DNA of 64,000 nucleotides from JBCBCP01 sp039817385. Lineage in GTDB: Bacteria; Pseudomonadota; Alphaproteobacteria; Rhodobacterales; Rhodobacteraceae. The notes under the pieces are model-generated. The model saw only the letters and a program-made list of their open reading frames with translations. It did no database searches and had not been told where the DNA came from. This document shows, in pieces, positions 8,588 through 16,454 of the stretch; within the stretch, counting starts at the first letter, position 1, and each line of letters opens with the position of its first letter. The translations under genes were made by a program, and so were the position numbers. The stretch covers positions 372,001 through 436,000 of the forward strand of contig JBCBVY010000003.1 of assembly GCA_039817385.1 (NCBI GenBank). The letters are read 5' to 3'.

Positions 8588-9448
8588 CTAGCCCAGGACG
8601 CTGAGGAAGCTTTCGGTCAGGCGCAGGCCCAGCTTGTGCTTGGGGATCACCACACAGGTGGAAAAACTCTCGTTCAGCTCCGTCACTTCAATCTCGCGCA
8701 GGCGCGGTTCGGCCACGGAACTAGCTTCAAGGAAAAAGCCGACGCCAATGCCCTGAAGGATCGCCTCTTTCATCACCGGGAAGGTTGTCATGGTCACCAG
8801 ACGGCCCGCGGCAATACCATGCTCTGCCAGCGCCTTGGAGATGACCCGCTGGGTGAGCGAGCCCTTTTCCGGCAGGATGACTTTGTGGCGCGCGACCTCC
8901 GCCAGCGTGATGCGTTCCTGCTGCGCAAGCGGGTGATCGGTGCGGGAGTAAAGCACATAGCGCGCGGTCAGCAGCGGCTCGATATACAGCTCGTCCAGCG
9001 GCGTCGGGTTCGTGATGATCGCCACATCGACGCGCCGCTCGCGCACGCGCTGCATGGCCGAAGCCCAGTCGAACAGGGTGAAATCGATGGACACGTTCGG
9101 GTACCGCTCCGCATAGCGCGCAATGAGGGACAGCGCGGGCTGCGGCGCGTTGGCGATGATCGTCAGGTGACCCAGATCGAGGCTGGCATGTCCGCGCAGG
9201 CGCTCTGCGATCTCCCGGCCCAGCACGGCGTAACGGTCGGCGAGCGGGAAAAGGTCCTGGCCCAACTGCGTCAGCGCGATGCCGTCCCGCCCCCGGATCA
9301 GAAGCTGTGCGCCGATGGCCGCCTCAAGCTTGGCGATGTGCTGGCTGACCGCGGATTGCGACACGCCCAGCGCCTGCGCCGCCTCGGAGATGGAGCCGGA
9401 GCGGACTACCTGCGCGAAGGCGTTCATCTGGTGGGTGCTGACGGACAT
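8588..9448 (-). CDS. LysR family transcriptional regulator
   Basis: A 286-residue LysR-type regulator. The N-terminal winged helix-turn-helix covers about residues 8-60 (FAQVVRSGSISEAAQALGVS and SQHIAKLEAAIGAQLL), followed by a periplasmic-binding-like effector domain. The start ATG 9446-9448 has an AGGAG ribosome site; a 13-residue upstream extension is unlikely. The gene converges on the TIM-barrel gene (7 bp apart) and diverges from the second ABC operon. A T-N11-A palindrome lies at 9486-9500 in the shared promoter region. It probably controls the downstream importer and perhaps the whole locus in response to the imported compound. Confidence 0.92.
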   Translation of the reverse strand: MSVSTHQMNAFAQVVRSGSISEAAQALGVSQSAVSQHIAKLEAAIGAQLLIRGRDGIALTQLGQDLFPLADRYAVLGREIAERLRGHASLDLGHLTIIANAPQPALSLIARYAERYPNVSIDFTLFDWASAMQRVRERRVDVAIITNPTPLDELYIEPLLTARYVLYSRTDHPLAQQERITLAEVARHKVILPEKGSLTQRVISKALAEHGIAAGRLVTMTTFPVMKEAILQGIGVGFFLEASSVAEPRLREIEVTELNESFSTCVVIPKHKLGLRLTESFLSVLG

Positions 9449-9485
9449 CTGCTGGCTCCTGCGCGGCGCCCGCGCTCTTGCGGGC

Positions 9486-9500
9486 ATTAGCCACGCTAAT
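9486..9500. promoter_or_regulatory. LysR-type operator (T-N11-A palindrome)
   Basis: ATTAGC-CAC-GCTAAT is a perfect 6-bp inverted repeat with a 3-nt spacer and contains TTAGC-N3-GCTAA, the T-N11-A core bound by LysR proteins. It lies 37 bp upstream of the LysR start and 67 bp upstream of the divergent ABC ATPase start, the expected place for autoregulation and activation. Confidence 0.65.
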
Positions 9501-9567
9501 ATGACGTTACAGAATCGAGATCATGACAAGGCACTCTGCGAGGGACACCACGCGCGGGGGCTGGATG

Positions 9568-10701
9568 ATGTCGACGGTTGGACTTCACGGAATCACGAAG
9601 AGCTTTGGTGAAACACCTGTCCTGAAGGGCGTGTCGCTGGACATCGCAGATGGGGAGTTCGTGACGCTGGTGGGCCCGTCGGGCTGCGGCAAGTCCACGC
9701 TTTTGCGCATTCTCGCGGGGCTTGAGGCCGCGGATGCAGGCCAGGTGCGGATCGGCGGGCAGGACGTGACCGCGATGCGCCCCGCGGAGCGGAACCTCGC
9801 GATGGTGTTCCAAAGCTATGCGCTTTACCCGCATCTGAGCGTGGCGGAGAACATGATGACGCCCCTGCGGATGCGCGATCTGTCCCCCGTCCAGCGGTTG
9901 CCGATCCTGGGTCCGCTGGCCGCGCGGGCGCAGCACAAGGCGATCCGGGCGCAGGCCGATGAAGTAGCGGAAACGCTGAAGATCACCCAGCTGATGGACC
10001 GCAAGCCCGGCCAGCTTTCGGGCGGTCAGCGCCAGCGCGTCGCGCTGGGCCGGGCGATGGTGCGCAAGCCGGTGGCTTTCCTGATGGACGAACCGCTGTC
10101 GAACCTTGATGCCGCGCTGCGCGTGCATATGCGCGCGGAGCTGAGCGAGCTGCACCGGCGGCTGAAGGCGACCTTTGTCTATGTCACCCACGATCAGGCC
10201 GAGGCGTTGACCATGTCGGACCGGATGGCGGTGATGATGCATGGCGACATCCTGCAGGTCGGCGCGCCGGACCGGATTTACACCGACCCGGACACGCTGG
10301 AGGTCGCGCGCTTTATCGGCTCGCCCACGATCAACGTGCTGCCTGCCGATGCGGGCGGGGATGGCAGCCTAACCCTGCTAGGCGTGCGCTTGCCGGCTGA
10401 GATGTGCCAGAACCGGCAGCCGGTGGCCGTGGGCCTGCGGCCCGAGCATCTGACGCTGGGGGATGCGGGGCGCTTTGCCGGGACCGTGCGGCACCGGGAA
10501 AACCTGGGCGCAGATGTGTACCTGCATCTTGAGGTGAGCGGGGCCGAGGCGCCCGTGGTGCTGCGCGCGGCGCCGGGGGCCGGTGCATCGCTGGGCCTTG
10601 GGGACGCGGTGCGTTTTGATTTCGAGCCAGGCGACATGCGCGTTTTCGACGCCTCCGGCACGCGTCTGCGCCAGCCCAGCACGATCCGCGAGGTCGCGTA
10701 A
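9568..10701 (+). CDS. ABC transporter ATP-binding protein, UgpC/MalK family
   Basis: A 377-residue ATPase of a CUT1-type importer. Walker A is GPSGCGKST, the signature is LSGGQRQRVALGRAM, Walker B is VAFLMDEPLSNLDA, and the H-loop is YVTHDQAEALT. The C-terminal third is the regulatory OB/TOBE domain of MalK/UgpC (PTINVLPADAG onward). ATG 9568 is chosen over ATG 9565 because it sits better behind the GGGGG ribosome site. An insert around residues 100-120 (SPVQRLPILGPLAARAQHK) is longer than usual. It opens an operon with two permeases, a binding protein and a phosphodiesterase. This fits uptake of a glycerol-phosphate-like or phosphodiester solute rather than a plain sugar. Confidence 0.92.
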   Translation: MSTVGLHGITKSFGETPVLKGVSLDIADGEFVTLVGPSGCGKSTLLRILAGLEAADAGQVRIGGQDVTAMRPAERNLAMVFQSYALYPHLSVAENMMTPLRMRDLSPVQRLPILGPLAARAQHKAIRAQADEVAETLKITQLMDRKPGQLSGGQRQRVALGRAMVRKPVAFLMDEPLSNLDAALRVHMRAELSELHRRLKATFVYVTHDQAEALTMSDRMAVMMHGDILQVGAPDRIYTDPDTLEVARFIGSPTINVLPADAGGDGSLTLLGVRLPAEMCQNRQPVAVGLRPEHLTLGDAGRFAGTVRHRENLGADVYLHLEVSGAEAPVVLRAAPGAGASLGLGDAVRFDFEPGDMRVFDASGTRLRQPSTIREVA

Positions 10702-10703
10702 CC

Positions 10704-11621
10704 ATGCAGAGCCGTGCGCATCTGTGGTTCATCGGGCCGGCGCTGTTTCTGATGGCGGTGATCTTGCTCATCCCGATCCTGATCGCGGGCACGCTGAGCT
10801 TTACGGATTATTCGCTGGGCAATTCGGGGGCGGAATTTGTCGGCTTTGAGAATTACGAGCGGATTTTCACCCGCACCACCTATGAAAAGATGTTTGGCGC
10901 GACGTTCCGCTATGTGTTCGTGGTGGTGCCGCTGACGGTTGGCCTCGGGCTGGGCGCGGCCTTGCTAATCCATTCGCTGGGGCGGATCGGGGACCTTTAC
11001 AAGACGATCTATTTCCTGCCCGTGATGGCCGCGCTGATCGCGATGGCGATTGTCTGGGAGTTCGCTTTTCACCCCACCATCGGCGTCATCAACGCCACGC
11101 TGGAGCGCGGCTGCGGCACGTTCCTTGAAAGCTGGGCGTGGTATGCGAAGGGCTGCGAACGGACCTTCCCTCTCTGGCTCACCGACCGGGACTACGCGAT
11201 CTGGACGGTCAGCTTTATCGGGGTGTGGCAGGGCTTTGGCTTTAACATGGTCCTCTACCTCGCAGGGCTAACGTCGATCCCGCGCCAGCTTTACGATGCG
11301 GCAGAGATGGATGGGGCGACCTCTGGCTGGGACCGGTTCCGGCTGGTGACGTGGCCGCTGCTCGGGCCGACGACGGTCTTTGTCGTCACGATCAGCTTTA
11401 TCCGCTCCTTCCAGGTTTTTGACATGGTGGAGGCGTTTTATCCGCAGGGCGGCGGGCCATCGAAGTCCGTCTACGTGATGATGTTCGCCATCTACGAAAA
11501 GGGCATTCAGCAGAACCTGATGGGCATCGGCGCGGCGATCACGGTGGTGTTCCTGGGCTTTGTTATGGTGCTGACCCTGATCCAGCGGCGGCTGGTGGAG
11601 CGGAGGACGCATTATGTGTGA
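10704..11621 (+). CDS. ABC transporter permease, UgpA/MalF type
   Basis: A 305-residue inner-membrane permease with about six transmembrane spans (first at 8-30). The cytoplasmic coupling loop is the EAA motif YDAAEMDGATSGWDRFRLVTWP. A periplasmic segment with two cysteines (ERGCGTFLE and AKGCERTFP, about residues 133-153) is unusual for the family and could form a disulfide. The ATG follows the ATPase stop by only 2 nt, so the two genes are co-translated. It pairs with the downstream permease to form the import channel. Confidence 0.92.
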   Translation: MQSRAHLWFIGPALFLMAVILLIPILIAGTLSFTDYSLGNSGAEFVGFENYERIFTRTTYEKMFGATFRYVFVVVPLTVGLGLGAALLIHSLGRIGDLYKTIYFLPVMAALIAMAIVWEFAFHPTIGVINATLERGCGTFLESWAWYAKGCERTFPLWLTDRDYAIWTVSFIGVWQGFGFNMVLYLAGLTSIPRQLYDAAEMDGATSGWDRFRLVTWPLLGPTTVFVVTISFIRSFQVFDMVEAFYPQGGGPSKSVYVMMFAIYEKGIQQNLMGIGAAITVVFLGFVMVLTLIQRRLVERRTHYV

Positions 11622-11649
11622 TGTTTTCGCTTGTCTTTGCTGTCGGAGT

Positions 11650-11685
11650 GGGGGCCAGCCCCCACACCCCCGGGATATTTGGAAC
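11650..11685 (+). repeat. GC-rich leader repeat, copy 1
   Basis: GGGGGCCAGCCCCC followed by ACACCCCCGGGATATTTGGA. The element contains a GGGGGC/GCCCCC hairpin and ends 19 bp before the ATG of the second permease. A second copy in opposite orientation lies at 41558-41597 upstream of the dihydropyrimidinase start. It may act as an RNA leader or processing element between cistrons. Confidence 0.7.
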
Positions 11686-11704
11686 CCAAAGAAGGGGGCG
11701 CGGC

Positions 11705-12643
11705 ATGGCTGAGGTGACCTACGCAGGCGCGCCGGAGGGGGCGAAGGCGCAGGGGTTCCGGTTCAACACGCGGGCGGCGGTTGTTCATGCGGTGCTGATC
11801 GTTGGGGCGCTGATCGTGCTTCTGCCGTTCTACACGATGCTGTCGCTGTCGCTGAAATCTCCGTCCGAGATCATGCAGCAGACCGGCGGCTTCATGGGCG
11901 CGCAAGAGCCGTTCCGCGATGATTTCTGCGTCAAGCTCGGCGGGACGGAAGAAGAGTGCATGGTCAACCCCATCGTCTACAACTACACCACCGCCTTCGA
12001 GAAAGCGCCGCTTGTCCGGTATCTGTTGAACGGGCTGATCGTGACGATCTCGATCTTTGTCATCCAGGTGATTGTCGCGCTGCCTTGCGCCTATGCGCTG
12101 GCCAAGCTGCGGTTCTGGGGGCGCGAGGCGGTGTTTTCGCTGGTGCTGTTCTGTCTGCTGATCCCGGTGCACGCCATTGCGCTGCCGCTCTACATTATGC
12201 TGGCGCAGGTGGGGCTGACCAACACCTACGCGGCGCTGATCATCCCCTGGACCATCTCGGTCTTCGGCATCTTCCTGATGCGCCAGTTCTTCATGACGGT
12301 GCCGGATGACCTGATTGATGCCGCGCGCATGGACGGGATGAGCGAATACGGCATCATCTGGCGCGTGATGCTGCCCACCGCGATCCCGGCGCTGATGGCC
12401 TTTGGCATCTTCTCCATCGTGGCCCATTGGAACGACTATTTCTGGCCGCGCATCGTGATCACGGGCAACCGCGACCTCTTCACGCCGCCGCTGGGCCTGC
12501 GCGAGTTCAAGGGCGATGCCGACGGGGACAATTTCGGCCCCATGATGGCCACCGCCTGCATCATCGTCACACCGCTGATCGTTGCCTTCCTGCTGGCCCA
12601 GCGCCGGTTCATCGAGGGGATCACGCTGTCCGGAATGAAGTGA
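11705..12643 (+). CDS. ABC transporter permease, UgpE/MalG type
   Basis: A 312-residue permease with six predicted spans. Its EAA loop is IDAARMDGMSEYGIIWRVMLP and the C-terminus EGITLSGMK is typical of MalG/UgpE proteins. The start ATG 11705 has an AAGGGGG site; the 29 codons upstream in frame are the GC-rich repeat and not coding. Residues about 75-85 contain two cysteines in an acidic periplasmic loop (DFCVKLGGTEEECMV), echoing the cysteines of its partner permease and distinguishing this transporter from ordinary sugar importers. Confidence 0.92.
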   Translation: MAEVTYAGAPEGAKAQGFRFNTRAAVVHAVLIVGALIVLLPFYTMLSLSLKSPSEIMQQTGGFMGAQEPFRDDFCVKLGGTEEECMVNPIVYNYTTAFEKAPLVRYLLNGLIVTISIFVIQVIVALPCAYALAKLRFWGREAVFSLVLFCLLIPVHAIALPLYIMLAQVGLTNTYAALIIPWTISVFGIFLMRQFFMTVPDDLIDAARMDGMSEYGIIWRVMLPTAIPALMAFGIFSIVAHWNDYFWPRIVITGNRDLFTPPLGLREFKGDADGDNFGPMMATACIIVTPLIVAFLLAQRRFIEGITLSGMK

Positions 12644-12644
12644 A

Positions 12645-12658
12645 GCGCCGCGCGGCGC
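12645..12658 (+). other. Intercistronic GC hairpin
   Basis: GCGCCG-CG-CGGCGC immediately follows the permease stop, with no T-run. The binding protein starts about 85 bp later behind its own AGGAG site. Such hairpins often mark differential mRNA stability between transporter cistrons; an internal promoter in the same gap is also possible. Confidence 0.45.
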
Positions 12659-12743
12659 CTCACCCCACCCATCCCGCAAGGGGATAATCACAGGGGCCGG
12701 CCAATCGCCAAACCACCCGGCCCCGCAATAGGAGACCACCTTA

Positions 12744-14003
12744 ATGCAACGTACCCTGACTGCAATGGCGCTGGCTCTTGCCTCTGCCGCTGCCACAACG
12801 GCAAGTGCCGAAGACAAGATCGTCGTCGAATTTGCCTATCCCTACAGCCACCTGTTCGACGTGACCTACGAGGCGATCCTGCCGAAGTTCTACGCCGCGC
12901 ATCCGAACATTGAAATCCGCATGCGCGCCACCTATGAATCCTATGAGGACGGCACCAACACCATCCTGCGCGAAGCGGTTGCGGGCACCCTGCCCGACGT
13001 CACCATGCAGGGCCTGAACCGTCAGGCGATCCTCGTGGAAAAGGGCATCGCCAAGTCGCTGGAGCCGTTCATCGCGGCAGAGGCCGACTTTGCCAAGGAC
13101 GGCTATCACAAGGCGATGCTCGACCTCGGCACGTTTGACAGCGAAGTGCATGGTCTGCCGTTCTCCATCTCTCTGCCGGTTGGCTATTACAACATGGAAG
13201 TGATGGCCAAAGCGGGCTATGACGCGACCAACCTGCCCACCACGTGGGCCGAAGTGATCGAGGCCTGCGGCAAGCTGCGCGAGGCGGGCGTTGACAACCC
13301 GATGTTCTGGGGCTGGAACATCACCGGCAACTGGTTCCTGCAGGCGCTGATGTGGTCCCAGGACAAGCCGACCGTGATGGGCACCGACTTCACCCTGGAC
13401 GAGCCCGAGGGCCTGACCGCGCTGAACACGATGAAGGACATCTTCACCGGCTGCGAGATGCAGAACCTCGAATGGAAAGCGGCGCTTGCGTCCTTCTCTG
13501 CCGGTGATCTGGGCATGATGTACTGGTCCACCTCTGCCGTGGGCGCGGTGGAACGTGCGATGGGGGACTTCACGCTGGTGACGAGCGAGTATCCCGGCCT
13601 GACCGCCGACGGCCCGATGGGCCTGCCCGCGGGTGGCAACTCCGCGATGCTGGTGTCGACCTCCGAAGACCCCGAAGAGCTGGCCGCGGCGTGGGCGTGG
13701 CTGAAGTTCATCACCTCGGGTGAAGGCGCTGCTGACGTCGCGCGCACCACCGGCTACATGCCACCGAACCAAGCCGCGAACGAGATCATCCTCGCGGATT
13801 TCTACGACGCGAACCCGGCCAAGGCGACCGCCGTGCGCCAGCTGCCGCTGCTGCGCGAGTGGCAGGCCTATCCGGGCGACAACGGTCTGGCCGCGACGCA
13901 GGTCATCTATGACGGCATCGAAGGGATTGTCACCGGCGAGTTCGAGGACATGACCGAGCTTCAGGAAGAGCTGACCGAAGAGGTCCAGGAACTGCTGGAA
14001 TAA
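12744..14003 (+). CDS. Extracellular solute-binding protein, family 1 (UgpB-like)
   Basis: A 419-residue periplasmic binding protein. The signal peptide spans about residues 1-22 (ending TTASA) before mature EDKIVVEFAYPYSH. The solute-binding family 1 fold is shown by AGTLPDVTMQGLNRQAILVEKG, LPFSISLPVGYYNMEVM and TTGYMPPNQ. Many Trp and Tyr residues (GWNITGNWFLQALMW) suggest an aromatic-lined ligand pocket, as in UgpB. An acidic C-terminal tail (TELQEELTEEVQELLE) is notable. The start ATG follows AGGAG. It is encoded just before a phosphodiesterase, so a glycerophosphodiester or related phosphodiester is the most economical ligand guess. Confidence 0.9.
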   Translation: MQRTLTAMALALASAAATTASAEDKIVVEFAYPYSHLFDVTYEAILPKFYAAHPNIEIRMRATYESYEDGTNTILREAVAGTLPDVTMQGLNRQAILVEKGIAKSLEPFIAAEADFAKDGYHKAMLDLGTFDSEVHGLPFSISLPVGYYNMEVMAKAGYDATNLPTTWAEVIEACGKLREAGVDNPMFWGWNITGNWFLQALMWSQDKPTVMGTDFTLDEPEGLTALNTMKDIFTGCEMQNLEWKAALASFSAGDLGMMYWSTSAVGAVERAMGDFTLVTSEYPGLTADGPMGLPAGGNSAMLVSTSEDPEELAAAWAWLKFITSGEGAADVARTTGYMPPNQAANEIILADFYDANPAKATAVRQLPLLREWQAYPGDNGLAATQVIYDGIEGIVTGEFEDMTELQEELTEEVQELLE

Positions 14004-14011
14004 CGCACTCC

Positions 14012-14038
14012 GGTCCCGGGCGCCTGCCGTCCGGGACC
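14012..14038 (+). other. Intercistronic hairpin after the binding-protein gene
   Basis: GGTCCCGG and CCGGGACC form a perfect 8-bp stem around an 11-nt loop, 8 bp after the binding-protein stop. There is no T-tract, and the phosphodiesterase starts 20 bp later behind GGAGG. It probably protects the abundant binding-protein message or weakly attenuates the last gene. Confidence 0.5.
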
Positions 14039-14058
14039 ACCACGACCCGGAGGTTGCC

Positions 14059-14883
14059 ATGAAGCTGTTGCACTTTACCGACATCCACCTGACCCGTCCC
14101 GGTGACACGATCCGGGACCGCGACCCGAACGCAAATTTTGCGGCGGCGCTGGCGCATGCGATGGCGCTGCACAGCGATGCGGATGCGCTGTTCATCACGG
14201 GCGATCTGTCCGACTGGGGCGATGCTGAAGATTACACGCGGCTGCGGGAAATGATCGCGCCGCTGCCGATGCCGGTGCACCTGATGATCGGCAACCATGA
14301 TGACCGTGCGGCGTTCCTGAACGCCTTTCCCGAGCTGCAAGGCGCGGGCGGTTTCGTGCACTACCGGGCGCCCCTGCCGCTGGGCACGGCGCTTTGCCTT
14401 GATACCTGGGAGCCGCAGACCCATGCGGGCCATTTCTGCGCGGCGCGTGCGGCGTGGCTGGCGGAGCAGCTTGAGGCCTGCGAGGGGCCGGTCTGGCTCT
14501 TCATGCACCACAATCCGGTGCCGCTGCGTGTGGCCCCGATGGACGAGATCATGCTGCTGGATGCGAACCGTTTTGCGCAGACGGTCCAGCCCTTTGCCAG
14601 TAGGATCCGGCACATCTTTCACGGCCATTGCCACCTGCCGCTGAGCGGGTCGCTGCATGGCATCCCGTTCTCTGCCCCGCGGGGGACCAACCACGCGGCC
14701 TTTCCCGACTTTTCCGCGACGACCTTCCTGACCTCAGCCCCGCTGCCAGAGGCCTATGCGGTGGTGTTTGCCGATGCGGCGTCGGTCATGACGCATATGG
14801 TCGAGTTCACCTATAGCGGCGATACCCGCGCGGAGGCGACACCCGATTACGCGTCCTGGGACCGCCAGACGATGGCACGGTGA
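14059..14883 (+). CDS. Calcineurin-like phosphodiesterase (GpdQ / class III cyclic-nucleotide PDE type)
   Basis: A 274-residue cytoplasmic metallophosphoesterase. The dinuclear metal motifs are in order: FTDIHL (D-x-H), ITGDLSDWGD (GD), MIGNHDDR (GNHD), MHHNPVPL and HGHCHLPLS (GHxH). Length and motif spacing match GpdQ-like glycerophosphodiesterases and cAMP phosphodiesterase CpdA relatives. No signal peptide is present, so the substrate is cleaved after import. It ends the second ABC operon, which supports hydrolysis of an imported phosphodiester or phosphonate monoester. GGAGG precedes the ATG. Confidence 0.88.
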   Translation: MKLLHFTDIHLTRPGDTIRDRDPNANFAAALAHAMALHSDADALFITGDLSDWGDAEDYTRLREMIAPLPMPVHLMIGNHDDRAAFLNAFPELQGAGGFVHYRAPLPLGTALCLDTWEPQTHAGHFCAARAAWLAEQLEACEGPVWLFMHHNPVPLRVAPMDEIMLLDANRFAQTVQPFASRIRHIFHGHCHLPLSGSLHGIPFSAPRGTNHAAFPDFSATTFLTSAPLPEAYAVVFADAASVMTHMVEFTYSGDTRAEATPDYASWDRQTMAR

Positions 14884-14889
14884 GGGGCG

Positions 14890-14966
14890 TGGCGATCCCT
14901 CGAGGACTCGAACCCCGAACCTGCTGATTAGAAGTCAGCTGCTCTATCCAGTTGAGCTAAGGGACC
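14890..14966 (-). tRNA. tRNA-Arg (anticodon TCT)
   Basis: Read on the minus strand, the 77-nt cloverleaf starts GGTCCCT and ends AGGGATC-G-CCA. The acceptor stem pairs fully, with one G-T. The D arm contains TAGCTCAACTGGATAGAGCA, the anticodon loop is CTTCTAA (TCT, arginine AGA), and the T arm is GGTTCGAGTCC. The CCA end is encoded. Confidence 0.96.
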
Positions 14967-15061
14967 GCTATGCGCGGTTTAGACGTGTGCAGGCATTCCG
15001 TCCACCTTGCGAACCTCTCATGGTGATTTTAAGCATAGGACACTTATTTAAAGAGGCTTTC

Positions 15062-15598
15062 ATGCGCCACCTGCTCTCAGCCCTTGTGTTTGTTTTTCTT
15101 GGCGGGTCGCTTCACGCACAATCGAACATGATCGCCGAGTTGCCCCGCGCTCTCGATACAGCGGTCGGTATTTGCCTCGATTACATAGACGGTAACAGGC
15201 CGCGTCAGCCCGGCCGGTATGTCCGGACCGAATCCGGATACGTGCGCAGATTTGCGGAAAGCCATCCCGGCGTCCAAGCTGAAGGCCCGTCCTTGAACGG
15301 ATCAAAAACGCCGCGCGTTCAGATCTTCTTTCGCGAGGATCGGGTCTGCTCGCTCTACGTGCTGCGCCTCGGCGGGAACTATGCCCGGCATTTCGCGCAG
15401 ACCCGGGCTGCCTTCGAGCGGCGCGGCTGGGATTATAAGAGCCGGGGGCTGATGAACCTGACCCGGGGCGAAAGGCTGCTTTCGTTCGGCGGCTCTACCG
15501 CCGCTCAGGCGCGCGGGGTTACGTACATGACCAATTTCACAACCATCGAATGGGTGCGTGATGCCCGCGGCAAAGCTGTCAGACGTTACGCCGACTAG
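15062..15598 (+). CDS. Hypothetical secreted protein
   Basis: 178 residues with a clear Sec signal peptide (MRHLLSALVFVFLGGSLHAQ), so probably periplasmic. The start ATG 15062 has an AGAGG site; an in-frame upstream extension would bury the signal peptide. The mature part has a single cysteine pair (VGICLDY and DRVCSLY) that could form a disulfide. No family recognised. Its TAG stop overlaps the TAG of the convergent GNAT gene within the four bases CTAG. Confidence 0.75.
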   Translation: MRHLLSALVFVFLGGSLHAQSNMIAELPRALDTAVGICLDYIDGNRPRQPGRYVRTESGYVRRFAESHPGVQAEGPSLNGSKTPRVQIFFREDRVCSLYVLRLGGNYARHFAQTRAAFERRGWDYKSRGLMNLTRGERLLSFGGSTAAQARGVTYMTNFTTIEWVRDARGKAVRRYAD

Positions 15599-16059
15599 AG
15601 TGCGCGCATCATGAACAGGCTGAGTGGATCGACCGAGTAATCGCCAAAGGGCGGGCATTCGGTGAAACCGGCCGCAGCATAGAGGCCCCGCGCGGCGGCG
15701 AATTCGGGGGCGCTGCCGGTTTCCAGCCAGAGGCTGGTGATGCCTTGCGCCCGGGCCTCTTCGGTCAGCCGTTCGAGGATGGCGCGGCCCACGCCGCGGC
15801 CCCGGGCGGCGGCGGTTGTGTGCATGGATTTCAGCTCGGCCTGGTCTGCGGCCAGGGGCGCGATGGCCCCGACGCCGAGCACCGTCTCGCCGTCCCGTGC
15901 GGCGAACAGCACCGCGCCTGCGCGCGTCAGCTCTTCGGGATCAAGCACGTGGCAGCTTTCGGCGGGGCTTTGGCTCCGCATCAGGGCGTGGTGCGCCTCA
16001 AGCACCTGCCGGACCGCGGGATCGCCCGGTTCGGCCTGCGTGATGGTCAGTGGGTCCAC
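15595..16059 (-). CDS. GNAT family N-acetyltransferase
   Basis: A 154-residue acetyltransferase. The acetyl-CoA binding motif A is AAARGRGVGRAIL (R/Q-x-x-G-x-G/A), after a beta4 strand AELKSMHT, and before a C-terminal LYAAAGFTECPPFGDY segment. The start is GTG 16057-16059, overlapping the end of the complex I subunit gene by 13 nt. The substrate is unknown; the small YsnE-like group often acts on amino acids or small amines. The overlap suggests co-transcription with the upstream gene. Confidence 0.88.
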   Translation of the reverse strand: MDPLTITQAEPGDPAVRQVLEAHHALMRSQSPAESCHVLDPEELTRAGAVLFAARDGETVLGVGAIAPLAADQAELKSMHTTAAARGRGVGRAILERLTEEARAQGITSLWLETGSAPEFAAARGLYAAAGFTECPPFGDYSVDPLSLFMMRAL

Positions 16060-16358
16060 GCGCCGCGCCGGTTTGTGGCGAAGTTGTCTGCGTAGCCGCC
16101 GGGGCGGACGTTGAACTTGCGCTTGGTCGGCTCTTGCACGGTGTGCTCGATGCCGTAGTCCTTGGCGTAGGCGACCGCCTCTTCTTTCGTGTCGAAGGTC
16201 AGGCGGACCTGCGCCTGCGTGTCGCTGGAGGAGGTCCAGCCCATCAGCGGGTCCACTTTGCGGGCCTGCGCAGGGGCAAATTCCAGCACCCAGTGCTTGG
16301 TCTTGGCCGTGCCCGAGGACATGGCGGTGCGGGCGGGTTGAAAGATGCGTGCGCGCAT
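16047..16358 (-). CDS. ETC complex I subunit (NDUFS4-like, 18 kDa accessory subunit)
   Basis: A 103-residue protein of the ETC complex I conserved region family, an accessory subunit of NADH dehydrogenase found in alphaproteobacteria and mitochondria. It is recognised from MRARIFQPARTAMSSGTAKTKHWVLEF, MGWTSSSDTQAQVRL and FDTKEEAVAYA. The start ATG follows a GGAGG site. It is located away from the nuo operon, as is normal for this gene in alphaproteobacteria. Its presence supports the taxonomic assignment. Confidence 0.92.
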   Translation of the reverse strand: MRARIFQPARTAMSSGTAKTKHWVLEFAPAQARKVDPLMGWTSSSDTQAQVRLTFDTKEEAVAYAKDYGIEHTVQEPTKRKFNVRPGGYADNFATNRRGAWTH

Positions 16359-16454
16359 GAGGAAGCCTCCTTGATCACGCCGTATATCACCACGCAGCAG
16401 CGCTTTCGCAAGATGCGAATTGTCTCACGCGGCGGGCGGGACATATCGCGGGGT

